Part shown: piece by piece, positions 34,657 to 48,800 of the stretch
Numbering within the stretch: position 1 is the first letter of the stretch
How the letters are laid out: every line of letters starts with the position of its first letter
Source: Nemopilema nomurai
Taxonomy: Eukaryota > Cnidaria > Scyphozoa > Rhizostomeae > Rhizostomatidae
Reading direction: 5' to 3'
Length of the DNA stretch: 64,000 bases
Assembly: GCA_003864495.1 (NCBI GenBank)
Contig: PEDN01001367.1
Location: 62,001 to 126,000, forward strand
Notes under the pieces: generated by a model
Seen by the model: only the letters and a program-made list of their open reading frames with translations
Told to the model about the DNA's origin: nothing
Databases searched by the model: none
Made by a program: the position numbers and the translations under genes

Positions 34657-35460
34657 CTAGGGCTCCTTAACGCCGCCGGCTCCAATTCTGTTCTTGTACA
34701 GTTCTTCATAAAAGGGCATGCAGCGTTCAATTGTTTGCATGACTACGCCTGGTAGTTGCTCGTGACCTTTCTTTGAAGCATCGATCTTGGACTTGTTTGG
34801 ATCCTGCCTTTGGAACCCTGAGCTTTTGAGAGCATTTTCATGCCATCCTGCCCACACATCCCAGTCCGGTACTGGTCCTGGCTCCCATTCAAGGATCTTT
34901 TTCTCGAATTTGGCGCCAATTCCTTCGCAGTAGGCCTGCATTATCCCTTCAGGGTCTTCCAGTAAATCATCTGCATCGACAATGACAGGACATCTGTGTC
35001 TTTGCTGGACAATGAACATGTACAGCTCATACATTTGTCTGTAGCCACTTTCGTTCGGGTCGAAGTAGTCCCATCCTGTTAGCTGTTTGTTGACCGATGC
35101 AGCATAGAGTGAGGGTATGGCCTTCTTTGGGTTGCGAATGAGGAAGGTATGCTGGAAACTGGACATACCGTCAGAAAGGAACTCCGTGAAATGGTTCTCC
35201 ATCGCGTATGCCATATCCTTAGAGAAGACCAAGTCAATGCCATCGTATTCTTTAAGAAGGTTTTTGCCGATGGCTTTGTAATTGTGTACTTCGTTTGGGG
35301 TTTGATTTTGGTAGCGAATGCTCTGTCGCTGAGGCCCAAAGTAGTAGGCCCAAGAGTAAGGCTCGTGAAAGATTTTGCTGTTTTCTAGTTCCATGATTGA
35401 GCGCTCGAATGCTGTCGAAACGCATCTTGGAGCAGTCCAGAGAAAGACTCTTTTTGTCAT
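34657..35460 (-). CDS. Intronless sulfotransferase-fold P-loop protein
   Basis: A single exon of 267 residues, starting MTKRVFLWTAPRCVSTAFER. This N-terminal strand and loop (WTAPRCVSTAFERS) matches the 5'-phosphosulfate-binding loop of the sulfotransferase family, and HTFLIRNPKKAIPSLY near residue 105 matches the 3'-phosphate-binding region. The length suits a compact soluble member. Close relatives in invertebrates are often labelled 'branched-chain-amino-acid aminotransferase-like', a database naming habit; the visible motifs are those of a sulfotransferase. No signal peptide or membrane anchor is seen, so it is probably cytosolic. The substrate cannot be told from sequence. Confidence 0.8.
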   Translation of the reverse strand: MTKRVFLWTAPRCVSTAFERSIMELENSKIFHEPYSWAYYFGPQRQSIRYQNQTPNEVHNYKAIGKNLLKEYDGIDLVFSKDMAYAMENHFTEFLSDGMSSFQHTFLIRNPKKAIPSLYAASVNKQLTGWDYFDPNESGYRQMYELYMFIVQQRHRCPVIVDADDLLEDPEGIMQAYCEGIGAKFEKKILEWEPGPVPDWDVWAGWHENALKSSGFQRQDPNKSKIDASKKGHEQLPGVVMQTIERCMPFYEELYKNRIGAGGVKEP

Positions 35461-35934
35461 TGCTGATTATGTTCTTTTGCCTGGCAGAACTTTTGTAAAT
35501 TCACAAATCTAAAAAATATAAATTATTCGTGTTATAAATTTTCTCATCTTGAGTTCTCAGCTGTCTTATTTGAAATAAACTCAGTTTAAATGTTCAAAGC
35601 AGGCTTGCTTTGGTCTGTCAGACAACAACAATCGCTAGTTTGAATCGCAAGAACAACCAAGACCTGCTCAGCTGATTTCGACTGCTAATGCAATCACCCT
35701 GTAAGCAAAACTGATCCATGATAGAGCTTCTCGAGTAACTTATTGACAAGCTAGACACAGCTAGTAATCAGGTACGAAAAGTCTTCTGATTTTGTTGAAG
35801 TGACTAACCAACTTTCAGACGTTCGTTTGAGAGTTTTAAAGGCGAAGGGGCCTTTGGTATACAAAATTCAATCTTTTAAGTATAACAGTAATCTTTAACA
35901 CGATTTTCACCCCAGTTTTTCGTGGTAATTGACG

Positions 35935-36310
35935 GCCGTGATTATAATTTATGATTAGAAGTGTACCACAATGATTGATGATTAGAAGTACGTGATAATG
36001 ATTGAAAGTTGGAAGGGGTACCTTAATGATTGACGATTAGAAATGCGTTACTTTAATTGATGACTGGAAAAACGTCATAATGATAAATGATTAGAATTGG
36101 GCCTTATTGATTAATGATTAGAAGTACGTCATATTGATTGATGATTAGAAGTACGTCATAATGATTGATGATTAGAAGTACGTCATATTGATTGATGATT
36201 AGAAATACGTCATATTGATTGATGATTAGAAGTACGTCATAACGATTGATTATAATAATTGCATCATTGTGATTAATGATAGGGAGTACGTCATAATAAT
36301 TGATGATTGG
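35935..36310. repeat. 27-bp tandem repeat
   Basis: Units like ATTGATGATTAGAAGTACGT recur every 27 bp (GAAGTACGTCAT at 36121, 36148 and 36175). They decay toward both ends. The array lies upstream of the sulfotransferase-like gene. Confidence 0.92.
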
Positions 36311-39300
36311 AGTGTTAATGGTGTCTTTTTGACATTTGTGGAGAGAATCGATTGATGGTACAGTGTTTTCTTTGTTTTTTCTTTATCTGTAGTAACACCT
36401 TGGCGTAGAAATGTTCTTAGCATGCTTAAATGGGAACCAAGCTTTGCATACCGGGTTTTGAAGAAAAACTTTGCTTTTAAAATTCAGTGAGGGTCATCAA
36501 GCAATTCAAAGCACCTCTCCTCCCCCTTCTCTCTTCTTTCTTTCTTTCAAAAATCAATATCCTCGTAATTACAGTGAAGCATTCTGCTTTAATTGTCGTT
36601 GGGCAGACCTGGAGAATGAACCAAATGTTTTCCTTCTTTCTATCTAACATGTACATGCTGTTCCCTATTCTGCATAAACATTTTCAAAATTTCTTTCAAT
36701 ATCTGCTTCACTGTTGTACGTAAAATCTTCTTTCGCTTGATGTCAATCTTTGCCTTCTCCATACATTTTTCGCTGTACAACAGCATCAGATAATAAAAGG
36801 GGAATACTATCGCTAATTCAAGCAATTTTTGCAGTATGAAACATTGATTTACATCTTTTCGTTGATAACTCATAAAAGTTAAAGCTTACATTCGTGCAAA
36901 TGATTATTAAGGTGCGGGTTATGTAATGGCTGCTCGCAGGAAAGATTTCAGGAAGGATATTTTACACATGTTTCTACCGTTGTTTGAGTGATTCCGATCT
37001 AAAGAATGCTTCAAACAGAGCAAATTGCAGTGGGCTTTTTCAAGATCACGCTAGTACTTTCCTCTTGAAGCAAAAAGTATAGAATTAACTACCGTACGAA
37101 CTTTCTCTGCAAACGTTAAACAACATCTCAACAACAGTAGAAAATACTATGTTTTAAGCCATCGTGTCACGCTGTGCACTCGTTCTGCTGGTTTCTTTGC
37201 TTCGCATAAACACTATTTACAGAATTTTCGATGAATTCCTGTGGTTATGTCAATTTAACAATGTCTTCTGTAGAAAGTTTTGATTTTCTTTCACTACGCT
37301 TTAGGTTTTCTGAAAATAGAATCCGAAAGAAACTTGGCTTTCATAGCGTCTTGGCGTTGTAAACCGCTGCTCAATAACTAGTGGGCCCATTAATACCACC
37401 TACCTGGAACTAATTTGTTTCCGAATGAAAATTTAGGCAAAACAGGCTGTTCTTAAGCACAGAAAAATAAAACCTGTTCTCTTTTGTTTCTAACTCGTCT
37501 TGATGAAGAACTTTGCTAATAGCTTTTCAATAACTTCTTCAATTCACCTGCTCATTCCATTGACCAAACATCTCTTACGTAAGTTAATAAAATGTTTGCA
37601 ACGAAATTCTTTAGGATTAAGAAGCTCGCTTTTGTTACGAGAAGATGCCGATAGACATTTTCACTATGTTGCCGAAAGCAGAACTAGCGAAGGGAAACCT
37701 TCTTTGGCTGTTTAATCGTCCATACCTTTTTAAAATCTAATTATTTATCCAATTGAGATTCGTCCCTGCTCTAATCTTACCTACCCGTTAAAGATTTTGT
37801 TAGCTAATGTTTCAATGTACCTCTAATCTCAGTCCCAGCTAGAGGAAGCTACAGAGTTCTTCATCATAACAGAAGAAAGCAATGATCGCATTTTCTTCAG
37901 CTGTCATAGTTTATAGCGCTGAGATTATTTTGGATTTCATTGTTGGCTAATTCATAGTTACTCGGTAAGTTGACCATAAATAGCTAGCTATAAAATCCTA
38001 AAACAAATGCCATGGGTAGCAATCACTGCAGTTTGATGCTACACTGCAGATAAAAAGTGTTTCATACTTGCCTTGCTAATACCTTTTCACTGTCAGTTTC
38101 CTCTAGACCACTGACGGAACGTGACAAAGCCTAGCAGAAAATAGCTATCACCTATTTATCTTCTACTCCCACCCACGCAGTGTAAAGAGATTAGATCTTT
38201 TGATGGCAGAGTTCATTAATCTTGCATATTATAGGCAAAGCTGAGAACAGATGTGAAACTCTTTGCCTGTTTTCATTATTCATGCGTTTTGAAAAGGTGT
38301 TGATCTTCTTTGATCAGTTTTTGACAACACTGGATTGGAGCAAGCTAAGGAAAAGCTAATTTATAAATCATAATTTGCCGCAGATGGGCGATGCAATGAA
38401 TGAACTGCGAAGACTTCTTCGTTAAGCGTCAATATGGGAGCCCTTCTTTCAGCGGGTTTTGCCTTCTTCATTGAAATTATGCTCCAGCCTCCGTCAACAG
38501 CTGCAAAAATACTTTAATGAAGATTTCTTCAAGGATGTGCTCTGCATTTGGGAAACACTTTCAAACTCGAAGCATTGCATTCTACCAGCTAACGCAGATA
38601 AAGTTTTAGTGTGGAAACATGTAACCTACCAGCAGAAATCCACCAAAATGAGAAAATAAGTCGGGCATGGGCCTCAATTTGAATCATTATCATCTGTTTC
38701 TGGCAAGAGTGGCCGACAAGGCATGAAAATTTACCTTTTCGATCTTTAGTGATTCATAGTTTTGACAAGAAAATTAGGCATAGTGAAATGTATTGGAGTA
38801 TAGAGGAGATGAAGCAAAGGTACGCTTGAATGGGCTAAAGGTCCCGAATGGGCTTTCTTCGCAAAAGCTGAATCCAGTTACAACCTTTAATATCAAGGTC
38901 ACTACTATGGCTCTCTATTTTTGACTTTCTCATTTTATTATCCGAAGAAAAAAGTTAATTTAGATAAACAGCTTCCCTTGTGGGATAAATCAGTGGTGGA
39001 GTCAGATAAGATAAGCTGTTAACGTGCGCAGGAGTTTTGGTCAACGGTAAATCCAGGATTTGCGAATGTAGATTTTGCCTTAATGCCAGTAATTTCGTTA
39101 ATCAGTAATATTGGCTTCAGAGCTGTCGGTAGTTGATTGTGTGGAGATGCAGAAGACCGTTCACCTTCAACAGCCGATTATTTTCTTTTTGAATCACTAG
39201 CGCAAGAGCCGGTCGAATTTCAGCTCGGATCTGTTTTGCAATGATGTGTGTGAAAAGACGGTGAAATGGCTGACGTCAAATTGCAGATTGGGCAGGCGTT

Positions 39301-42300
39301 AACAAAAGAACGAGATGTTCTGAAACATCGCTTTGCTTTGGATGATTTCACAGCGACAGCAAAACATTTTGCGCAATCCTCCATAGTTTACGTTGCGTTT
39401 ATTAATTATTCAGATCGTTGAGAGCTCATTAACCATAAGGCTTACTTTCCATTTGATTGTTTTAAAAAATATTGTAAACATTCAAAGCAGGCTACTCTAG
39501 AAAAGGCCGACAAATAGTTTCGCTAAACTGTTTGAATGAAGTAGAACGAAATGCACCTTCGTGTCGATCTTGCATCTTAGATACAAAAGAAATGCAAAAA
39601 AGAAATACTTGAAGCCAAACAATTTTGAACACATAAAAAGAGGTTCAGCTTTATGTTAAACAGTGGTCTTTAGGTGTTAATAAGAGAATATTTGAAGAGC
39701 TTGACCATGGTACCTGCAGCTGCATCCACGAAAATCAATTAAACTGCTGATGGCCTTGGTTGTTTGGTCTTGAACACCTCGTCAAAATGCACCCATTACC
39801 TTATGCGATTGCGACGCCTCGTTTTCTGATCTAATAAACGCTACGCAACTCTGTATAGGGACTGTGATGAACACAGCGTATAAATTGCATTGCAGTGCAA
39901 GGAACTGCCATCGACAACCGCAGTAATTTACTCGTTGCAGTTTTAACACACAACGTGATTAACTGACCGTTATGATATCTAAGGCACGGAGATGAATTGA
40001 AAACCTAGGTTTGGTTGAATGATTAGGCTTTGGTTGTCTTTTGAGTGTTTCCAAGAAGAACACAGCGAAAATAGTTTTTTCCAACTCAAGGAGGTCTTTT
40101 ACAAAAACTGCCAGTGTTAAGAACACTTTGTGTGAGTTGGCTGCAGTTGACTAAAGACCAAATGCTGGTTAAATACCTAGAACGTGGACAAATTGCATTT
40201 GAATGAATCTGTCATACGCTGAATTCGTTAGGAAGTATGAATGGTGATTGTCACATATAATCAAACCTTTAGAGCTTTGGGTTTAGCTGTAGCCAGAGCC
40301 ATTGACACCAGATGAGATCTAGAGTATAAACAAAAAGGCTGTCGTGAGGGAAATGTAGAAGAACCAGCTTGCAAATTTTAGCAAATGTTTATGAGTGTTA
40401 GAAAGATGCAGTGAGGCGTTCTATCGTTGATTTGATAGAATAACATCACTTAAATGGGAATCGACTTCAGTATGTTTTATTAATGAAATAAGCAGGATTC
40501 TATCTTCGCATTGGAGTGAAAATAGAAGCAGTAAGAAGAACTAATTTGTAGCCTAATTCTCTGAGACAGCTAAACTGTAAAATGTATGGGATAAAAGAGC
40601 TTCATCAACGCTCCCTCTTCTATTCATAAACCAGTGTCACGCGACAGTGTTTGAACGAGAAATGCACGAATCTATGGTCAAATCCTTTTTCATAAAGATA
40701 GTTAGTTAGATATTTGGCATTTTAGCTAGTTAAGTAGGTAGAAAGGTAGCTATGTAGATAGAAACGTAGCTTAATCATTTAGTTAACTAGTTAGGTAATT
40801 AGTTAGTTGGTTAAATATACTTAACTAGGTATTAAGTCGATTTATGGCTTATGTAGCTAGCTCTTGTGTATCTACTTAGCTAGTCAGTTAGGTATTAGAT
40901 TTTTTGTTTGTTAATTTGACATTAAGCTAGTCGGTAAGTCAACTAGTTCCTTAGCTACTTTTGAAAGAGATTAGATAACAACTAGATGATTTCTAAAATG
41001 GTTGTGTGTTTTTTTATCAGTACGATGTAAGAAAGCTACTCACCTCACTGCTGACGAGAATCACAAAGCATATTGTTACCAATAATCCACTTCTTACGCG
41101 CTACGCAAGCAAGTAGTCATTCAAACTGACTCTAAAAACTAGCTCATCATATTGAATAGAAAAGCCCTGTCATCCGAATTCACAGCAAAGTTGCAAAAAC
41201 ACCGGGGAAGTGATTGTAATGGTGGGATTAAGAACAGGGCTATCGTGCGAATGCGAGCATGGAACGTAACAATTATCATCGCATTGTTGACACATCACGA
41301 AGATCAAAGAGGATTAAAAGTTCGTAGCAACCAAGTTCACTGCTGCAGTATAGAATATTACACCAAATGTCTACAACGAAACAAGTTGGCTAAGTTATGG
41401 TGTTTGACAACTAGAAAACACTTTGCTCTCGAAAGCCCTCGATAACTAAAATCATGCCATAAAATTAATTCGAGATTCAAGTAAAGTGCTTGATTGATAA
41501 GAATAATAAGCGGGCAATTTTTCGAAGAAAGACATCATGGAACTTCACATTTTCTGATTAATCTGCAATACTCTTAGTCAACTTAAATCATCTCTTAATT
41601 GGTGTTTATTTTAGGGAAAAGCGCGGTTTCGATGTTACAAAGAATTAAATACCAAATTAGTTTATATCGACTTTATCAGGCTGCATTAATAGTATCGCTA
41701 TCATCAGTCGTACGCCCTTAAATCTACTTCCCTATCCTTTATTTATATTATTTCTGCCACTTTTCACAGTTTTATTTTAACTGACATATTACTCTTTTTA
41801 TAGCTACTACTATCATTTTCTATTGTTATCAGTATTCACCATTTATTTTGCGATTAACTTCTGTTATAAATGTTTATTCTTTTCTCTTACAGCCATTTTT
41901 TGGCCCCTATTCATTGTTCCATGTCTGATTCCATGTTACTTTTATATTTATATGCATAAACTTGCGATTGAGTTATGTTCAGTAATTCACGATTGCATCA
42001 AATCGTGTTTCGTCCGAATCTTAATGCGGCCGCTACGTAGGCCAATCTCGGCAAAGCTTACAATTTAAGAAAATAATTCGAGTTTCGAGATTTTTTGGGA
42101 CACCAATGCAAACAAAAAGAAGTAATTTTCGCCTGGAGACACCCACTTGGTATCTACTAGAGTTTGCCGTGTATTTTACTTGTGATAAGTATATAAATAG
42201 CAAGATATAATTTCAGACCTTCAACAAATCTAAGAGTATAGACAACCGAGAATACAGTCGGCTACAGACTGAACAAGCAGAGCCATTGACAATTCAAGCG

Positions 42301-42737
42301 AGTGCATACTTGATGATATCCTTTGATAGAGGCCCCGTTCACATGCAGACGATTTCCCCTTTAATATCGTTTGATTCCTTGTTATGTACTGAGCTATAAC
42401 GCAGAATTCCAGTCGATGGTGTTTGGCGGCTTCTATTTTAAACTGTTTTTTTGTTTCTCTGGTACGGCTTTCTTATTAAACATTTCAAAAGGACCGCGAC
42501 AGTTTTCAATTTGAGTGCAGAATTCGATTTCAACTGTCAGTTTACGTCTATTAATAGAAAAAGGATAATCTTACAATTTGATTTTTGAAAGAAATATCTT
42601 AAACGCTGTGTCTTTCAATATGGCATGGTCTAGAGAACTGAAAGAGAAATTAAGATGCAAAACATTGTTGGACATTGGTTTGATTAAAGCGGATCCTCAT
42701 AGGATGGCTTTCTTTGACTAGTTCATTTATAACAATC
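36311..42737. other. Gene-poor stretch of about 6.4 kb
   Basis: I found no domain-bearing frame or convincing exon chain on either strand. Frames up to 97 codons (for example 41152-41445 plus) look like chance. The stretch includes a degenerate TAGT/TAGC repeat at 40690-40960. Distant regulatory DNA or old unrecognisable elements remain possible. Confidence 0.4.
40690..40960. repeat. Degenerate TAGT/TAGC-rich simple repeat
   Basis: Imperfect runs of TTAGTTAG, TAGCTAGT and GTAGGTAG motifs. It is not a clean microsatellite and is consistent with an old decayed array. Confidence 0.6.
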
Positions 42738-42743
42738 TTTATT
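42738..42743 (-). terminator. Polyadenylation signal of NME7
   Basis: AATAAA on the minus strand about 145 bp after the TAA of the NME7 gene. Confidence 0.5.
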
Positions 42744-42887
42744 TTTCAATATCTCGATAAAGAAGTTGTCAGCGCAGAAAAGACAGCGGGTTCTGAGTAG
42801 ATAAATGATGACAACAGAAGAACGTCTTATTTACAAACAAATATTCACATTTCTTCGACAATTTAGTCGAGAATCTAGGCCGTCAAG

Positions 42888-45800
42888 TTAACTATCCAAT
42901 ATCTTGAAGAAGTATTCAACCTGAAACAGAAAAAAGGAATTGTTTTAATGCAACTAAAACTGCGGTATATTAATGAAGCATATATTAAAAGACCCTTATA
43001 TGCAAAAATAGCAAGCATTAAATCAAGATCAGTTAAAATGTTAGCTGTCTCAGCCCTTTTGGACATATGGGTGACCATAGGCGATTATCAAACCCCAAAG
43101 GCTAAGCTAGAGACACAAAATGAAAAAAACAAGCAATTGACACAGGTTATGAGATGGAGGCAAAAACAACATGGAGAGTGAGTACCTTGTTAAACAAGAG
43201 AGAAAATGGTCTAGTATTTATGTAATAATAAAATAATACCTCAAGGGGACCGTCGTCTGGCAAATCTGTGCAATGAACTGCATTCTTAATCTTGTCCATA
43301 CCGAAACGAGCTCTTAGTGTTCTTGGTCTTAGGTGCCTCGCTATTTCCTATAGACCAGAGAACTTCGAGGTCATTTCCACTTGGTATTCAGTATTGAACG
43401 TTCAATATTCAGACGTCCATACTATTTCAGCATGTACCAGCTATTATTCAGTGGCAATATTCATCACTCAGTATACAGGATACTATTCGATATTAAACTT
43501 TCGCCATATATTATTATTTAGTAACAATAGCGTTCCAATCAATATTGATTAGACTGCCTTCAATATTTGGCATTACCTCTTTAGCATAAAATAAGTAATC
43601 AGGGCCGTCCGCTTGTATATGGTGTTAATAACCGTTGCCGTTACCCAGACTTTACAAAACTATACCATTCAATATATATTAGCCTGCATTCATTACTGTC
43701 TGCATTCAATATTGACTACCTTACAAATAACGAAAACATACCGGGTCAGCTGGTCCTACGAACTCTCTGAACCCCTGTGGCTCATCTGGGTAGGAGATCT
43801 CCATGACGATACAGGATCCGCTGCAAAGTTCGTTGACCATTTCCTGGAAGAGGAATTGAGTTAAGAATAGAGATGCATACAGTGGAAAGGACGCTATGCC
43901 CTAGCCGCATAACGAGAGATGCAATCTTTTGTAAGCTTCGAGCGACTTTTACAGATAAACACACGTAATTAATCTGATACCAATTATCAGCTAAGGACCT
44001 GGAAGGAAATAACGCCACATAATAAAAAAGATCATTCGTAACACAGTATTCAGGTTCATAAAAGTTGCTCAGGTCGTAAAGGTCAAAGGGCAAGTAATAG
44101 GTCCTAAAGGTCAAGGACTCCGGATAGAGGGATCCGGTACTGATGTAGCTTAGTACCCTCATCAATAGTGTATTTAAGGATAACCTGCATTCTAACTATC
44201 AGCTTATTCAACCAATGTGACAATCTACCCTATCCCTGTTTAGCAAATAGTATTTATGAATTTGCATGAAAAGCTTATCCTACTTGTGTTATAGCTGAAT
44301 TTCAACTAGCATTGAGTAACACCGCTTTGGAGTATACCCAGTATAAACATACACTGTATTCACTGACAACTCCTTTGTAAATTTCGAGGAATTCCTCTGC
44401 ATTTGCCTTCTCCAAATGACACATCTTCAAGGCAGTAATCTTGAATTCTGAATTCATTATGGCTGTGATGATTTTCCCAGCTAGCTGCTCTTTGACAGCG
44501 TGCGGTTTGATGACGCAGAGAGTGGTGTTAGCAAACATGGCAGTACTACTTCCTTTCTTAAACTCAAAGAAAAAATTTGCCTCCTGAAATAAAAGGAAAC
44601 AGTTACTTCAAGCATATAAAGTGTAGACAGTGTTTGGTAGCAACACAAAAAGTAGATGCTAATTGCTAAACCTAGATACTAATTGAAAGACATTCAATTA
44701 CATTCCCACAGAGTGCCTCTAAAGCAAGAAAACATCATCATGTTTTGAAAAATATACACATTTACGAAACAGAATGTCGTTTCCTCTTCATTTAAATAAT
44801 TGTAAAAACAATTATTCTAGGCATTAAAGCATTTCAAAAATAATGTAATACTGCAACTTTGAAATTATAATTGATGTGAAAGTAGTGATTCTTGTTTTCA
44901 TATATAACAAATAAATATGTATCAGGGTAAGGAAGTAGGAAATCAATGTAAAAACATCAAAATTTTTCTTGCAAATGATCACATACCCTTAAAGCCGAGT
45001 TGTCAGAATCGGAACCATGACATGCATTTCTTGTGCCATCTGAAAAATATATATTGAAAACAGATTACCAATCACGATGCTAGTCAATTCGAACATTATT
45101 GAGCAGCATAACATTATTGAGTATTTTATACGAATATTGAAATTATTGAGGGGTATAAAATCACTTTAGATGCAAAATTTATGCATAATATTTCATCGTT
45201 TCATTTACCTAGCCACCCTAAATACTAAATGCATTTATCCCCAACACTCTCTTTAAAGTCTTCTGGTCAACAGAAAAAGGCAAGGAAATTTGACGCCTAG
45301 AGCACCATTTCATATCATTGCTTATAAAAATTATGCACACGAAGATAAGGAAGTAAATAGCGCAATTGTCGCTTTCTAAAGAATAAAGTGTTCGTTTCAG
45401 TTCGTTTCTGTACGTTTCATTGGAACTAATTTTCCATTGCGAAAACAATGATAGAACCCTCGTACTCGCTTAAGTTGTCATTCATTTGGCTATTATTCCA
45501 AATTCTAAAAACAAAGCTACACCCAACACGCAAATAACAGTGAGTTCGGGGGCAGACTCCTTTCAAAACGTTACTCTTCTTGTCTACATTGCGGCATTGT
45601 CAAAACCTTTACATCAACAACTAAATAATCTCTCGATTCATTTTGTCTAGACATTTGATCTGTTAGACAACTAAATGCTCAAATGCTAAAAACAGAATCC
45701 TTAGAATAACCATTAAAAAAACTCAACGCTGAACGCATAAAAATCTGATCAACAGAATAAAAATTGCATTCTATAATCCTAGTTTTGTTTTTGTAAGAGT

Positions 45801-48800
45801 GTGGTGACTCACCGGACCCAAAGATGGCTCGAATAGATCCGGGTGCTTCCTCTCTGGCTTTCATCGTATTAGTTGGCCCTAGGGATATCAACAGCAGAAT
45901 AACGTTTCCTGTAGATGGATTCTCACTAGAGGTTATTTTGCTACTATTGCATGCTGCATAGATAGAAGTCTCTTAAGCTGTATTAGACACAGGAATGAGA
46001 CTAGAATCGGTGTTGATCATTTGAACTTTAAACCCTTCTGACTGACAATACTTCGATTTGAACAGTGCCTGTTATTGCATAAAAACTCACCAAGCAGGGC
46101 TCGCCACTTTTTAATTGCATCATGGGCCATCAGTTCCATGGCAACAGCTGGTCCACTAGTCATGAAGTCAACCAAACCTCTGTAGGAAAGAGGCCAGTGG
46201 TTTGGTGAAAAAATGAACGAGAGAAGAGGACAGGAAAAGACAAAGATGACACAAGAGCACAAATGCAAACTATTGTGCATAAAGGAATATTAAAGATAAA
46301 GATTATAGATAAAGTCTCTGTCAAACTGTTTTCAGGAAATAACTTACTCAAAAAAGGGCTTTCCCTCATGCTCTCCATAAAACTCCATTGCTTCTCTCCT
46401 AAAACAAAGATTAAATAATCAAAAAGACCTTACATTTTGGGCATCAAAATAAGATAAATCCACGTAGGTACTTCCATTTGACAAGAGTTAAATGTTAAGA
46501 ATTAAAAATATGGAACACTGTACAGAAATTGAAAACCAGACTGTTGTCAGTTTGCATTGAGCTTTGAAAATCTGGTTTGGTAATGTGAACAAATGCTTCA
46601 TGGAACAGGGCTTAATAATAGCAATAAATGGAGGAAACAATTTTGCAAACTAGAAGTACTCTTTAGTCCGACACAGTACATGGCACAAAGACAAAAAGCC
46701 TGTGCAGAAAGAGACCAGCTGCATCAAAATTGTAAAAGATGCAATGCCAAAATTAAGTTTGATTCAGCTATAGGGCAACACCTTTTGGAGAATCGAGATT
46801 ACACCAAAACATAAAGTGAAAAAATTGTTGTATTATTGGGTAAGCTAGCTTAGTCGTTCTTTTCACCTAGGTGTTTTGGAGTCTGTCTATATTTCAATAG
46901 GAAATTCCATTCTTTGTAGGAAGAAAGAGTTTTACTGTGTTTCCCTTGGGCCCTTCTAAAACTCAGGCATGAAGTGACAGTGATTGGTCATTTCCAGCCA
47001 ATTATACACTCTTCTTACAACCCTCTAGTGTATCAATCCACAACTGGCTATTTATTTTCTCGGCTTTTGATCATCTTCTGACGTTTGCAAACTCTTCTTT
47101 GCTGCAAAAACGGTTTTTGCTATTTCTCACCAACTGTTAAATTTAGGATCAATCAAACTAAGATATCCCCAAGAATGAGAATGATTTCAACAAGCCATGA
47201 GGCCATAAATGTGGAACACTGACCTAGATAACTGAATCATCTTTGCTTGACAAATAACAAATTCTTCACTCTGAATTATATTGATGATTTCACCTGAATT
47301 TAAAACACATCCTCTAAGATTCTGGGATATTAAGACAAAGCAAAATTGCCATGCAACTGATACAAACATTTGCTATAGTCATGCAAGTGATATATACATC
47401 AAACATTTCACATAAGAGCTGAAACCTTGAATATTATGGCGTAATGAAGGATAACAGCTTGAGTGTTATTATCTAGTAAAGAGCTTACCTCTTGCACATT
47501 TGCATTTTTATATAATAGAGATACTGGTTGTTTCAAGAAAACACAAATCAAACATATAAAATTGATATAAACAATGTCACAACAATTGATCATGGACATA
47601 TCTTGTCATCTTGGACATCTTACATAACACAAGGTTGAGGTGTTTAGGGGCCACAGAACTGGAGGCAACAGCCACCTTCTTAACAAGATTCATAATAGCC
47701 AATTTGTAAAAAAATAACAAATTATTGGTCAGAAGAATAATAATGCAAAAATACAACAATACCACCCTGACACACATTTAGCAAAATTGCTTTAACAAAC
47801 TATAACTCTGTTAGTGCTGTCAGCAGATTCACTGTTTTATTTTCTGTTCAAGGTGTTATATTAGCAGAAAACTTTTTACATACCCATTCTTGCAAAAGCA
47901 TCAGGCTTAATGATTGCCAGTGTTCTTAAAAGGAATGATAAGTAAGAAGTAACTATCTATATACAACCTTGACGGCTGCTAATAGCAATTGAAAAACATA
48001 ATAATCACCCTTTGGCATTCAAAAGAAAAGTTGGATAAAAGTGTCAACAAATACTAAGAAATGATTATAACAGTGGAAATAAGGCTATTGTTCAACATTC
48101 AAAGATCACACGCCCATAATTTACAAGATATGGTTGTAGATCTACAAAGCAAGCAAGAAGAAGAACACAAGAAATTAACTCATTTCCATCAAGCATTATA
48201 AGTTGATGAGCAACCTTGAGCTGTTTCTTTCTACATAATTCAAATTGATATATCTTTATATCATTTTGGTGATTGCTTACTTTGAATGGACAGTAGCAAG
48301 CTTGTTTTTTGTATACTGATCTCCATAGTCAACTAATGAAAGCTGAAAAATTCAAAGAAAAGAATGATGAGTAAAGAATCTATCAGGTCATTTTTTACAA
48401 CTTTAGCAAACATAAGACATTGCATAGACTGCTCATGGCACTAAACACATTTGAAGAAGATGTCTATCAAAAGACAAAGCTAAACTAACTTCTTCCATTG
48501 GATTGGCTACATTGCAAAAACATCTTCTGTTTAAATTAACATGTGAACTGAAAAATACTGTGAACTCAAAGAATCTGGTTTCCTCTTAAAACAGACAGGC
48601 CTTATGAAACTTTAAGACTTTTCCATGAGCTGAACATATATGAGAATGTTGTAACTTTCTGATTACTGCAAAATCTTTCAAAGACATATGATGAATTAAA
48701 CATATTCATTGGGCATACAGTGTTTGGATATGATGATTGACATGATAATACTTGTTAAGAACTCATTATTCATGTTCTGTTATGATGATTACTGCTTATT

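Noticed and set aside
41152..41445. 97-codon plus-strand frame in the gene-poor region
   Set aside because: No ATG context, domain, signal peptide or splice partner; length is within chance for this much sequence.
44302..44352. Continuation of the NME7 exon beyond GVVSEYS into a chance C-terminus (VCLYW...)
   Set aside because: A GTATGT donor in phase 0 directly after EYS joins to EMVNELCSG at 43843, as in other NME7 proteins.
47577..47777. Minus-strand frame inside NME7 as a possible exon for the segment after KPDAFARM
   Set aside because: It lacks an acceptor and does not match NME7. The exon at 47293-47224 supplies the conserved GEIINII segment in the correct phase.
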